Positions 1-6,342 are shown, counted from the first letter of the stretch. The stretch: DNA of 6,541 bases from JAZRWQ01 sp045599805 (GCA_045599805.1 JAZRWQ010000088.1:1-6541); one strand, 5' to 3'. Numbers and translations: made by a program. Notes: generated from the sequence alone by a model not told the origin.

Positions 1-473
1 ACAAGTGCGCGTGCTATGGCAACGCGCTGTGCCTGTCCGCCCGAAAGCTGATTTGCACGCCTCTTTGCAAGGTCGGCAATGCCTAAATTTTCAAGTATCG
101 GCTTTATGCGTTTGGACGAGGATTTCAAGCTTTCCTTTGAAAAAAGCAGGGGCACCATTACGTTTTCTTCAACGCTTCTGTCTGCCAATAGTCCGAAATC
201 CTGCAGCACAAAGCCGAACTTTTTGTTGCGCAGTGCCGCAAGCTTTTTCTGACTTAAGGCGGAAACCTCCTCACCGTCGCAAAGATAGCTGCCGGAAGTC
301 AGCGTATCCATACAGCCGATGATATTAAGCAAGGTCGATTTGCCCGAGCCGGACGGCCCCATTATGGCAATCATTTCGCCCTTCTCCACGGTCAAGTCTA
401 TCCCGCGCAAAGCCTCAACCTCATTGGGCTTGTTTTCATTGTATTTCTTTACTATGTTTGTGAGCTGTAACAT
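1..473 (-). CDS. ABC transporter ATP-binding protein, MacB/LolD-like, C-terminus beyond the window
   Basis: This is the cytoplasmic ATPase subunit that would power the adjacent FtsX-type permease. The visible 157 codons show Walker A GPSGSGKST at residues 39-47, the Q-loop glutamine in FVLQDF at 91, and the ABC signature LSGGQ at 143-147 followed by AQRVAIARAL. Walker B, the D-loop and the H-loop lie past position 1. The text between Walker A and the Q-loop (LLNIIGCMDTLTSG) is typical of ATPases serving MacB, LolD and bacteriocin-associated permeases (family knowledge). The ATG at 473-471 is chosen because GGAGG at 490-486 precedes it and it starts 4 bp after the permease stop, implying co-translation in one operon. 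The truncation is a window edge effect, since the frame stays open. Its exact subfamily cannot be decided without the missing third. Confidence 0.95.
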   Translation of the reverse strand, partial: MLQLTNIVKKYNENKPNEVEALRGIDLTVEKGEMIAIMGPSGSGKSTLLNIIGCMDTLTSGSYLCDGEEVSALSQKKLAALRNKKFGFVLQDFGLLADRSVEENVMVPLLFSKESLKSSSKRIKPILENLGIADLAKRRANQLSGGQAQRVAIARAL

Positions 474-477
474 ATTT

Positions 478-2961
478 CTACTTTTCCTCCGATATAAGTG
501 ATTTTGGTGTCTTTTTATTAAGATAGTTTATCAAAATAACCGAAACGAAAATATAGATAATCAACATTATCAATAAGGTATAGCCTATCGAAATAAGCTT
601 ACTTGAAATCGAGAAGTTTCGGAGTGAATCGGAAAAAATTGAGCCGGAAAAAGCTCCGATTATTGACGGAACAAGCACATTGGCGCAATTTGCCGCCATG
701 AGCAGCTTTATCCCGTAGCTCCATGGCATTCCGCATAAAAAGTATATGCCATAGCTTCTTTGCAAAGCAAAAAAGCTGATTATGGTATAGCCGCCTATGC
801 CGAAAATAAGCAGCAGTGCCGATATGAAGGCGTGCATGAAATATGTGTTGCCTCCGCCCTGTCGGTAATTTTCCTCGTAATATTTTACCGCGGTTTTAAA
901 TGTATCTATTTTGCCGATATCCGATAATTCTTCGTTCCATTCCTCGCTGTATTTATCGGTATCACCATCGGAAAATACATACCATTTCCGGTCAAATTCA
1001 CCTGTAAATACCGGGCTTTCCCCGTTTACCGTAAAGTACGGAGCATATATGCTTCCGAAATAGCTGCTGTCATATACATCACCCGTTCTGCCGAGATAAT
1101 GGTCTATCCTTGCTTCGAGCTGATACTCGGAATTCGGTTCTATTTCAAATACGTCTTCCTTTAAAACGCCCACAACCTCAAATTCAAACGGAGCATACGT
1201 TTCATAAGCATGACCGTACGGATGCCCGTCATCGTCATATCCCTCGATAACATCTCTGTATTCGGTCGCCACCTGCAAGGTAAGCCTTGAGCCTACGGGA
1301 TATTGTTTTCCCATGCGGTAATCTACTACTATCGGTACTGTATCCTGCCCGCTGTATGTGATAATTTTTTCCCATGAGCCCTTTTGAAGCGGATATTGTG
1401 AATTATCCCAAAATACATCACTACCTAAATGCATCGGATAGAAGTTATCGCTGTCGTCTTTCACAAAAAACGGAAGAAAGGTACTCTCGCCGATACCTTT
1501 TACCCCGGTAAGGTTTATAATTCGGTCGCGCAATTCAACAAGAATTGATTTGTCATTATCCGCCCCAGCCTCAATAAGCCTGTCTTCAAATTCGCTTTCC
1601 TTTAAACACAAAACGCCTATTGAATTATCAAACACATTTGAAACGTATCTGCCGTACATCTTCCCCTCTATAACGTAATTCATGGCAAACGCCAAGGTGA
1701 AAGCGCAGGCAAACGACAGAAAAATAAGTGAGAAGGTTCCTCCGAGGGTGGATTTGCCGTAATTAAAGGAGAACAGGTACAAATGCCTGTTTGCCGTATC
1801 AATGCTGCCGTCGCGGTCCTTTTCCTGCTTGTTATCACTGAGAAGCGCCGCCGTGTTTCCGCGCACGATACTGCGTATCTGCTTTATGCCAAGCAACAGC
1901 ACTATAACAAAAAATACAGCAAAGAGCAGAAGTATTTCAACGGGACGGACAGGCAGATGTTCCGAAACCAAGCCGGAATATTCGGTAAACAAATATGACA
2001 ATATGCTTCCCAACACAAAAGAAATGAAGCATATAATAAACAGTTCGCCTATTATAATTACCGTTATATCGGTATTGTTTGCGCCGAGCATTTTATACAA
2101 GGCATAGCTTTTTTTGTTCGACCTTAAAAAATACCCGAATACCGCAACAACATTTATTATCCCTATAAAAACCGCCAACGAATATATGAGCAGACGTATA
2201 TATTTTACCGACGAATGTATTTCGCTGTAAGCAGTCATATCGGTAAACTCTATATACTCTTTCCCGAATGTCTCGGTAAGCACGGATTTGATTTGTTCCA
2301 AATCGCTTTCCGTTATATTTTTTCGAAATAAAATGTGGTAGTAGTCAGGATAGATATTTACATCATCCAGCATATCCAAGGGAATTATGACGGCATCCTC
2401 CGGACGGCTGCTTAACATCGGATCGCGCGCCAGCTCTACCCCGGCAACATACTCCTCTCCGTTGGGAATTCTTCTGAAATCATACGAATCCGGGGCAAAA
2501 CCATTTTCCGCCATAACCCCCACAATATCAAATTCGGTACCGTTTATGTTTATTCTTTTATCTTTTAAACCGTAGGTTACAACACAGTTTGCCAAGCCCA
2601 TATCCGATGCATGAATATATCTTCCCGAAAAATTAGAATCAAATTCATCAGAATAATAAACGGCAAAAATATCGTAATCCGAATTATTGTAAACAGACAC
2701 AGCGGCATATTTTACCGAAGGAAGCTCTTCGTTTTCAATAAGCGCCAACAGCTTTTCGCCGTCAAGCGAATCGGAAAAAGCCCGAAATTCAACAACCTTT
2801 TTCTGCTCAAACACGGTATCAAGCTGTTGAAGGTCTTGCGTGCCCGCAACATAGTATGTAACAAGAGCAAATGAGCCTATAACCATACCGCTTAATAACA
2901 GCAAGAATAATTTAGGCTTTTTTATAAGCGCTTTAAGCTCAAACCAAATACAACTTATCAT
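478..2961 (-). CDS. FtsX/MacB-type ABC transporter permease, two-module, 827 aa
   Basis: This large membrane protein is predicted to form the transmembrane part of a type VII (mechanotransmission) ABC transporter. Hydrophobicity gives eight membrane segments, near residues 18-39, 257-279, 299-325, 340-360, 407-430, 708-732, 749-776 and 789-812. That is two copies of one helix, an extracytoplasmic domain, then three helices. The extracytoplasmic domains span about 40-256 and 431-707. Each carries a MacB-like FxxxGV signature (FDIVGVM at 144-150, FEFEVVGVL at 592-600). The segment YALYKMLGANNTDI after helix 2 is the usual FtsX cytoplasmic motif. The ATG at 2961 has GGAGG 5 bp upstream (2971-2967). 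It lies 69 bp after the secreted-protein gene with no terminator between, and 4 bp before the ATPase. Such transporters handle lipoproteins, peptides or antimicrobial resistance. Which one applies here is not shown by sequence; immunity to or release of the upstream protein is an inference. Confidence 0.93.
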   Translation of the reverse strand: MISCIWFELKALIKKPKLFLLLLSGMVIGSFALVTYYVAGTQDLQQLDTVFEQKKVVEFRAFSDSLDGEKLLALIENEELPSVKYAAVSVYNNSDYDIFAVYYSDEFDSNFSGRYIHASDMGLANCVVTYGLKDKRININGTEFDIVGVMAENGFAPDSYDFRRIPNGEEYVAGVELARDPMLSSRPEDAVIIPLDMLDDVNIYPDYYHILFRKNITESDLEQIKSVLTETFGKEYIEFTDMTAYSEIHSSVKYIRLLIYSLAVFIGIINVVAVFGYFLRSNKKSYALYKMLGANNTDITVIIIGELFIICFISFVLGSILSYLFTEYSGLVSEHLPVRPVEILLLFAVFFVIVLLLGIKQIRSIVRGNTAALLSDNKQEKDRDGSIDTANRHLYLFSFNYGKSTLGGTFSLIFLSFACAFTLAFAMNYVIEGKMYGRYVSNVFDNSIGVLCLKESEFEDRLIEAGADNDKSILVELRDRIINLTGVKGIGESTFLPFFVKDDSDNFYPMHLGSDVFWDNSQYPLQKGSWEKIITYSGQDTVPIVVDYRMGKQYPVGSRLTLQVATEYRDVIEGYDDDGHPYGHAYETYAPFEFEVVGVLKEDVFEIEPNSEYQLEARIDHYLGRTGDVYDSSYFGSIYAPYFTVNGESPVFTGEFDRKWYVFSDGDTDKYSEEWNEELSDIGKIDTFKTAVKYYEENYRQGGGNTYFMHAFISALLLIFGIGGYTIISFFALQRSYGIYFLCGMPWSYGIKLLMAANCANVLVPSIIGAFSGSIFSDSLRNFSISSKLISIGYTLLIMLIIYIFVSVILINYLNKKTPKSLISEEK

Positions 2962-2977
2962 TATATCCTCCGTTATT

Positions 2978-2997
2978 ATCTATCAATAAGACGACAA
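2978..2997. repeat. Left arm of inverted repeat bracketing the secreted-protein gene
   Basis: Positions 2981-2996 read TATCAATAAGACGACA. The reverse complement of 3461-3476 is TATCAATGAGACGACA, so 15 of 16 positions are identical. The match extends to 20 nt (2978-2997) with three mismatches. This arm sits between the stop of the secreted-protein gene and the permease ribosome binding site (2971-2967), leaving only 6 nt before that site. Confidence 0.8.
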
Positions 2998-3030
2998 TTT
3001 TATCTAAATTTTTACCGTATAGATGTTATT

Positions 3031-3444
3031 TTAATGATATGGATATGCAGTGTTTGCTAAACCGTCTTTATAATAGGAGCCGGTTGTAGCACCGCAATTA
3101 TTGCATTTTGCATAGCAATAATGCGATGCTCCCACTACGACGTAATTTGTATTCGGAGCATAGGCTCTTGACTGCAAAGCACCCGAGCCCGTGGACGTCA
3201 AATAACTACCGTATGAGAAAAAGGTTGCAGAACTCGGCTCCAGCACTAAACGAATTGTCGCCCTTGCCTTAATTGCTTTTTGCACAGTATAACCCGTACA
3301 GCAACTTGCTGACAAATTGGAATAAGAATAATCAGTATAATAATGATTATCGTGGGATCGTGTAACTGCAAAAACCGGCAATGCAAAAATTGACATAATT
3401 ACAACAACCAAAATCACAGTTACAAATCTTGCTCTTATTTTCAT
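3031..3444 (-). CDS. Small secreted Tyr/Cys-rich protein of unknown function, 137 aa
   Basis: I do not recognise this family. The N-terminus is a clear Sec signal peptide: MKIRAR, a hydrophobic core at residues 7-22, and an ALPVFA|V cleavage site after residue 26. The mature part is about 111 residues with some 15 tyrosines and five cysteines: a CC pair at 48-49 and C110, C114 and C117 as CYAKCNNC. It ends in AYPYH and has no membrane anchor, lipobox, LPXTG motif or double-glycine leader, so it is probably released or surface-associated. The cysteines could form disulfides or bind a metal. The start at 3444 is preferred over an in-frame ATG at 3471 because GGGAGG sits 6-7 nt before it, while the earlier ATG lacks a Shine-Dalgarno and would put nine charged residues ahead of the signal. 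Its place first in an ABC transporter operon suggests a bacteriocin-like or transporter-partner role (inference). Confidence 0.85.
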   Translation of the reverse strand: MKIRARFVTVILVVVIMSIFALPVFAVTRSHDNHYYTDYSYSNLSASCCTGYTVQKAIKARATIRLVLEPSSATFFSYGSYLTSTGSGALQSRAYAPNTNYVVVGASHYCYAKCNNCGATTGSYYKDGLANTAYPYH

Positions 3445-3459
3445 AAATTGCCTCCCTTT

Positions 3460-3479
3460 CTGTCGTCTCATTGATAAAT
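3460..3479. repeat. Right arm of inverted repeat bracketing the secreted-protein gene
   Basis: This is the partner of 2978-2997. In the minus-strand mRNA it lies in the leader, 3-4 nt upstream of the GGGAGG ribosome binding site of the secreted-protein gene. In that RNA the two arms can pair over 20 nt: 17 Watson-Crick pairs plus three G-U. The wobbles are G(3469)-U(2988), U(3477)-G(2980) and G(3460)-U(2997). The enclosed loop of about 460 nt holds the whole cistron. Confidence 0.8.
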
Positions 3480-3554
3480 TACTTAATTATACACACTGAA
3501 ATACAACTTGATTATATTTCACAGTTAAACCATTGGAATCACGCCTTTCATGTG

Positions 3555-3571
3555 GTAGAATAATTTTCTAC
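3555..3571 (-). other. Small inverted repeat at the predicted 5' end of the transcript
   Basis: Six-base arms (GTAGAA and TTCTAC) surround a 5-nt spacer. On the minus strand this hairpin would sit within the first nucleotides of the mRNA predicted from the TTGACA promoter, where it could stabilise the 5' end. As DNA it could instead be another operator centred near +5. The stem is AT-rich and weak. Confidence 0.35.
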
Positions 3572-3581
3572 ATAAAATGTA
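3569..3581. promoter_or_regulatory. Palindromic putative operator overlapping the -10 element
   Basis: TACAT AAA ATGTA is a perfect 5-bp-arm palindrome. It covers the whole -10 hexamer and runs to the predicted transcription start, the classic position for a repressor site. A one-mismatch copy of its 11-bp core lies 79 bp upstream at 3649-3659. The TACAT/ATGTA half-sites resemble those of BlaI/MecI-type repressors, but no such regulator is in the window, so the binding protein is unknown. Confidence 0.45.
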
Positions 3582-3605
3582 ACATAAGCGATGCGGCAAT
3601 GTCAA
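3576..3605 (-). promoter_or_regulatory. Main promoter of the secreted protein-ABC transporter operon
   Basis: On the minus strand a perfect -35 TTGACA (3605-3600) is followed by an 18-bp spacer and a -10 TACATT (3581-3576), with an extended TATG element one base before the -10. Transcription would start near 3569-3567. This leaves a leader of about 125 nt before the ATG at 3444, unusually long and holding a hairpin and the right inverted-repeat arm. A TATAAT at 3491-3486 is a possible second start closer to the gene, but no good -35 lies 16-18 bp upstream of it. Confidence 0.65.
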
Positions 3606-3648
3606 TATGGCTTGTGCATTTTTTATAACGGTTAATTGTATTATATTT

Positions 3649-3659
3649 ACATAATATGT
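3649..3659. promoter_or_regulatory. Second copy of the palindromic putative operator
   Basis: ACATA A TATGT is a perfect palindrome that matches 10 of 11 bases of the core at 3570-3580 (ACATAAAATGT). It lies about 80 bp upstream of the predicted transcription start. It also falls just upstream of a TATAAT (minus strand, 3645-3640) that has only a poor -35. Two similar sites upstream of one gene suggest cooperative or looping repression, but the region is AT-rich and chance is possible. Confidence 0.35.
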
Positions 3660-3690
3660 CATGATTTTACAGTATTTGTATGCGCAAAAT

Positions 3691-3716
3691 AAAAAAAGCT
3701 CTTGCGAGCTTTTTTT
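3691..3716 (-). terminator. Bidirectional intrinsic terminator after the aldolase gene
   Basis: GCTC (3698-3701), a TTGC loop and GAGC (3706-3709) form a stem flanked by seven A on one side and seven T on the other, giving about 11 pairable bases. In the minus direction it is followed by T7-A-T4, ending the kinase-isomerase-aldolase transcript 25-50 bp after the aldolase stop. It insulates that operon from the promoter at 3605-3576. Confidence 0.85.
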
Positions 3717-3740
3717 GTTTTGTGTGTTTGTTATGTGCGT

Positions 3741-4571
3741 TTACGCTTTGTTTTGGGAGCCGAAAAGGGTTATTTTTTTCTTTACCGCCTGCTTTATGGC
3801 GTCCACCTTGCGGTTGCGTGCTATAAGGTAGTCCTCCCTGTAATTTTCGCCTGCGGCGCGCTGGCCGGCAAGGCACAGGTCGGTAAAAATATTCACCTTG
3901 GAGATGCCGTTTGCGATGGTGTTTTTGAAGTCGTCATCCGACAGTCCCGAGCCGCCGTGGAGCACCAAAGGCAGGTCCACCGTGTCGCTGATGGCTTTTA
4001 ATCGGTTTATATCAAGGCAGGGCTTTGCCTTATAGGGGCCGTGCGCCGTGCCGATGGAAACGGCGAGGGCGTCAACGCCGGTGTCGATAAGGAAGCGCAG
4101 AGCATCCTTTGGACGGGTGTACATATCTGAGGCAAGGTTATCGTTATCGGACGCTTCCCCCACATGACCTATCTCGCCCTCGACCGATGCGCCCATGGAG
4201 TGGGCGATCTTTACCATTTCGCGGGTATTTGCAGCGTTTTCATCATAGCTTAGAGCGGAATTGTCGTACATTACGCTTGTAAAGCCTAAAGAGAGCGCCT
4301 CCATGCATCTGTCAAAGGTAAGGCCGTGGTCGTAATTTACGCAGACGGGCACGCTCGCGCGCTTTGCGGCGGCGATTACCGAGGGGGCGATAAGCTTAAG
4401 CTCACCGTAGGGCAGAAGGATCTCCGCCGTGCCGATGATTATGGGCGAGCGCATTTCCTCGGCGGCGCTTATTGCCGCTTCAAGCATATCGGTATCAATA
4501 GTATTGAAAAGGCCTACGGCATAGCCGCCCTTTTTAGCCGGAGCAAGAATGTCTTTGAGGTTTATAAGCAT
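3741..4571 (-). CDS. Class II ketose-bisphosphate aldolase, FbaA/GatY/KbaY family, 276 aa
   Basis: This is a zinc-dependent cytoplasmic aldolase that cleaves a ketose phosphate into DHAP and an aldehyde. Family landmarks are all present: YDHG with catalytic Asp81 and zinc ligand His82, the GFTSVMYDNSAL motif at 96-107, VEGEIGHVG at 130-138 with catalytic-loop acidic residues, the zinc ligand His177 in GTAHG, the zinc ligand His205 in LHGGSGL at 204-210, and the phosphate-binding strand KVNIFTDL at 225-232. Its length is normal for the family. The ATG at 4571 has GAGGAG 7 nt upstream and lies 4 bp after the isomerase stop. Sequence alone does not separate fructose-1,6-bisphosphate, tagatose-bisphosphate or ketose-1-phosphate substrates. 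The neighbours, a ketose-making isomerase and a PfkB kinase, favour a catabolic role on the kinase product (inference). A housekeeping FBP aldolase is less likely in this context. Confidence 0.93.
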   Translation of the reverse strand: MLINLKDILAPAKKGGYAVGLFNTIDTDMLEAAISAAEEMRSPIIIGTAEILLPYGELKLIAPSVIAAAKRASVPVCVNYDHGLTFDRCMEALSLGFTSVMYDNSALSYDENAANTREMVKIAHSMGASVEGEIGHVGEASDNDNLASDMYTRPKDALRFLIDTGVDALAVSIGTAHGPYKAKPCLDINRLKAISDTVDLPLVLHGGSGLSDDDFKNTIANGISKVNIFTDLCLAGQRAAGENYREDYLIARNRKVDAIKQAVKKKITLFGSQNKA

Positions 4572-4575
4572 ACTA

Positions 4576-5112
4576 TCACTCCTCTATTACCGGCATACGG
4601 CTTATCTTTGTATCGGTGAAAAAGTCGGTTTCATCGGTGGAATGGGTGGAAAATTCGGATACTACCGCGCCGTCCTCGCCGCCCTGGAACCAATGCAGGG
4701 TGCCGGGCTTAATGGTGTACTGCTCGCCGGGGTTAAGAATTATCTCGTTAAAAACGGTAACGGGGGTATCGGGAAGCTTTCCCTTGATGTCTTCCTTTTT
4801 GCCCTCGCCGTCCACATACAGATATACCTTACCGTAACGGCAGCGGAAGGTTTCCTCCTTGCCCTCCATGCCGTTTGTGGGCACGTGACGGTGCTCGGGA
4901 CAGGTCTGGTAAGGGGTGAGGACCATTTCCTTGGCGCATACTCTGTCGGTATTGATGTAAACAAGAAGCTGAAGTCCTACCTTTTCCACCATGTTAAGTC
5001 CGAAGTCGGCAACCTCGATGCTTTCCTTTTCCTTATCGGTAAGGGCGATATGCGCCTTGTCGAAACAGTCAAGTGTTATTTTTACCCTTTCATCATAAAG
5101 TGCTTTTTTCAT
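4576..5112 (-). CDS. D-lyxose isomerase (D-lyxose/D-mannose ketol-isomerase), cupin fold, 178 aa
   Basis: The enzyme interconverts D-lyxose and D-xylulose, and in this family often also D-mannose and D-fructose (EC 5.3.1.15 type). The stretches VGLQLLVYINTDR (45-57), YQTCPEHRHVP (68-78), KEETFRCRYGKVYLYV (85-100) and PGTLHWFQGGEDGAVVSE (136-153) match the Bacillus YdaE-type enzyme as I remember it. The expected metal ligands are His74, His76, Glu87 and His140, spaced as in the family, where Mn2+ is bound. The start at 5112 overlaps the kinase stop as ATGA, with GGGAGG 8 nt upstream inside the kinase gene, so translation is probably coupled. It supplies the ketose that the upstream kinase and downstream aldolase would use. 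The family call is firm; the physiological substrate (lyxose or mannose) is not determined by sequence. Confidence 0.9.
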   Translation of the reverse strand: MKKALYDERVKITLDCFDKAHIALTDKEKESIEVADFGLNMVEKVGLQLLVYINTDRVCAKEMVLTPYQTCPEHRHVPTNGMEGKEETFRCRYGKVYLYVDGEGKKEDIKGKLPDTPVTVFNEIILNPGEQYTIKPGTLHWFQGGEDGAVVSEFSTHSTDETDFFTDTKISRMPVIEE

Positions 5113-6320
5113 AAAGACAGCCTCCCGTATTTTTCTTCCATTTTAAGTATTTCTTTTTTTGGCCTCATGCCGTCCACCGAGTTTTCGGAAAACAGATTGC
5201 AGGCGGCGGCAGCAGACGCGAATTTAAGTATTTCGGTGTTTTGTGCGCCGTTATATATCCCGTAAAGGCAGGCAACGCAGTATGCGTCCCCGGCACCTAC
5301 GCTTCCCTTTATTTCGCTTTTGGGGATCTTTAAAGAGGCTACGGCAACAAATTCGCCGGTCACGCAGTCAAGGCAGAAGCCTGCCTCCTTGCAGTGTACT
5401 ATGATCTTTTCCTTAACCCCGCACTTGCGCATACGTTCCATCGTTTCCTTTATGTTGGCAACGCTTATTGTGCCGTCGGCATTTCTCGGATCGATGCCCC
5501 ATGTGGAGCAGGCCTCTATCTCATTTACGATAACGTAATCGCAGTATTTGAGGGCAGGCACCGTCTTTCTGAAATCGGCATCAGCGGCGCTTACCATATC
5601 AATGGAGGTCTTTATTCCGGTTTTCTGCACGTCGTGCAGAAATCTTGCCATTACCGTGCCGTATTCCTTATCCTCGCCGTCGAATATGTCAAGCAGATAC
5701 AAATAGCCGATATGCAGTATGCGGCAGTTTAAAGATGCGATATTAACGTCCTCGGGCGAAAACTCGGCATTTGCGCCGCGGTTATGAAAAAAGGTGCGCT
5801 CGCCGGTGGGAAGATTCATAACATCGGAAAAGCCGGTGGGGCGGCTTTGCGATACCTTCACCTGCTCGGTATTTATGCCGTATTTGGCAAGCATTCCCAA
5901 AACGTATCTGCCCGACTCGTCATCGCCTACCTTGCCAATCGCGCTTACCGGAAGCGACGGATCAATTCTGGCAAGGTCAATACAGCCGTTGGGTACACAA
6001 CCGCCGACCGCGCGCGACATTTTCGTTATATTGGCAAGCATTCCTATTTTGGGGAAGCTTTCGATATCCTTTACGATATCGGTTAAAATATTTCCGGCAA
6101 GGGCAAGTCCCTTGCGTTTTCCCGTCATTAAAAAATCAATGGAAACTCCGAAAACCTCCGAGAGCGCAGGAAACTGCGTTACCTCCGGATATCCCAGACC
6201 GTTTTCCCATTTGCTCACCGTTTTATCACTTACGCTAAGCCTTTGCGCAAGCTGTGACTGTGTAAGCCCCTTCTCCTTGCGCAGATTGGAAATCGTCAAT
6301 CCTATACTGCGGCAATCCAT
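5109..6320 (-). CDS. XRE helix-turn-helix regulator fused to PfkB-family sugar kinase, 403 aa
   Basis: This is a two-domain protein. Residues 6-65 form an XRE DNA-binding domain, with the helix-turn-helix at about 19-45 (LTQSQLAQRLSVSDKTVSKW). Residues about 72-400 form a ribokinase/PfkB sugar kinase: GNILTD at 76-81 with likely sugar-binding Asp81, the lid-hinge GG in AVGGCVPN at 104-111, the NxxE motif N266-E269, and GSVGAGDAY at 339-347 with catalytic base Asp345 and the GAGD anion hole. All key kinase residues are intact, so it should be active. The ATG at 6320 follows AAGGAGG (6334-6328) by 7 nt. As first gene of the operon with a DNA-binding head, it probably senses its sugar or sugar phosphate and regulates its own promoter (inference). 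The substrate is likely a ketose such as xylulose or fructose, judged from the neighbouring isomerase and aldolase. Confidence 0.93.
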   Translation of the reverse strand: MDCRSIGLTISNLRKEKGLTQSQLAQRLSVSDKTVSKWENGLGYPEVTQFPALSEVFGVSIDFLMTGKRKGLALAGNILTDIVKDIESFPKIGMLANITKMSRAVGGCVPNGCIDLARIDPSLPVSAIGKVGDDESGRYVLGMLAKYGINTEQVKVSQSRPTGFSDVMNLPTGERTFFHNRGANAEFSPEDVNIASLNCRILHIGYLYLLDIFDGEDKEYGTVMARFLHDVQKTGIKTSIDMVSAADADFRKTVPALKYCDYVIVNEIEACSTWGIDPRNADGTISVANIKETMERMRKCGVKEKIIVHCKEAGFCLDCVTGEFVAVASLKIPKSEIKGSVGAGDAYCVACLYGIYNGAQNTEILKFASAAAACNLFSENSVDGMRPKKEILKMEEKYGRLSL

Positions 6321-6342
6321 ATTATCGCCTCCTTATGTCTAA

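Noticed and set aside
3001..3028. Possible terminator between the secreted-protein gene and the permease
   Set aside because: Only a 5-bp ATCTA/TAGAT stem with a long loop and no following T-run is present. Read-through into the permease is expected.
3031..3444. Calling the small protein a lactococcin 972 family bacteriocin
   Set aside because: Operon order fits, but the mature sequence shows no pattern I recognise from that family and has five cysteines. It is kept as unknown.
3445..3471. Earlier in-frame ATG at 3471 giving a 146-residue form of the secreted protein
   Set aside because: It lacks a Shine-Dalgarno, adds a charged stretch before a textbook signal peptide, and its codon lies inside the inverted-repeat arm. 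The ATG at 3444 has GGGAGG at the right distance.
3508..3516. A further TATAAT (minus strand, 3516-3511) as a promoter
   Set aside because: The best -35 at 16 bp spacing (TTCCAA) matches only three of six bases, and the segment is AT-rich.
4549..5265. Long plus-strand open frame of 238 codons
   Set aside because: It lies antisense to the isomerase, whose family motifs and metal ligands are clear. The plus-strand translation shows no recognisable domain, and it crosses gene boundaries.
5794..6342. Plus-strand open frame of 182 codons opposite the kinase
   Set aside because: It mirrors the kinase and helix-turn-helix coding sequence; the minus strand carries intact PfkB and XRE motifs.
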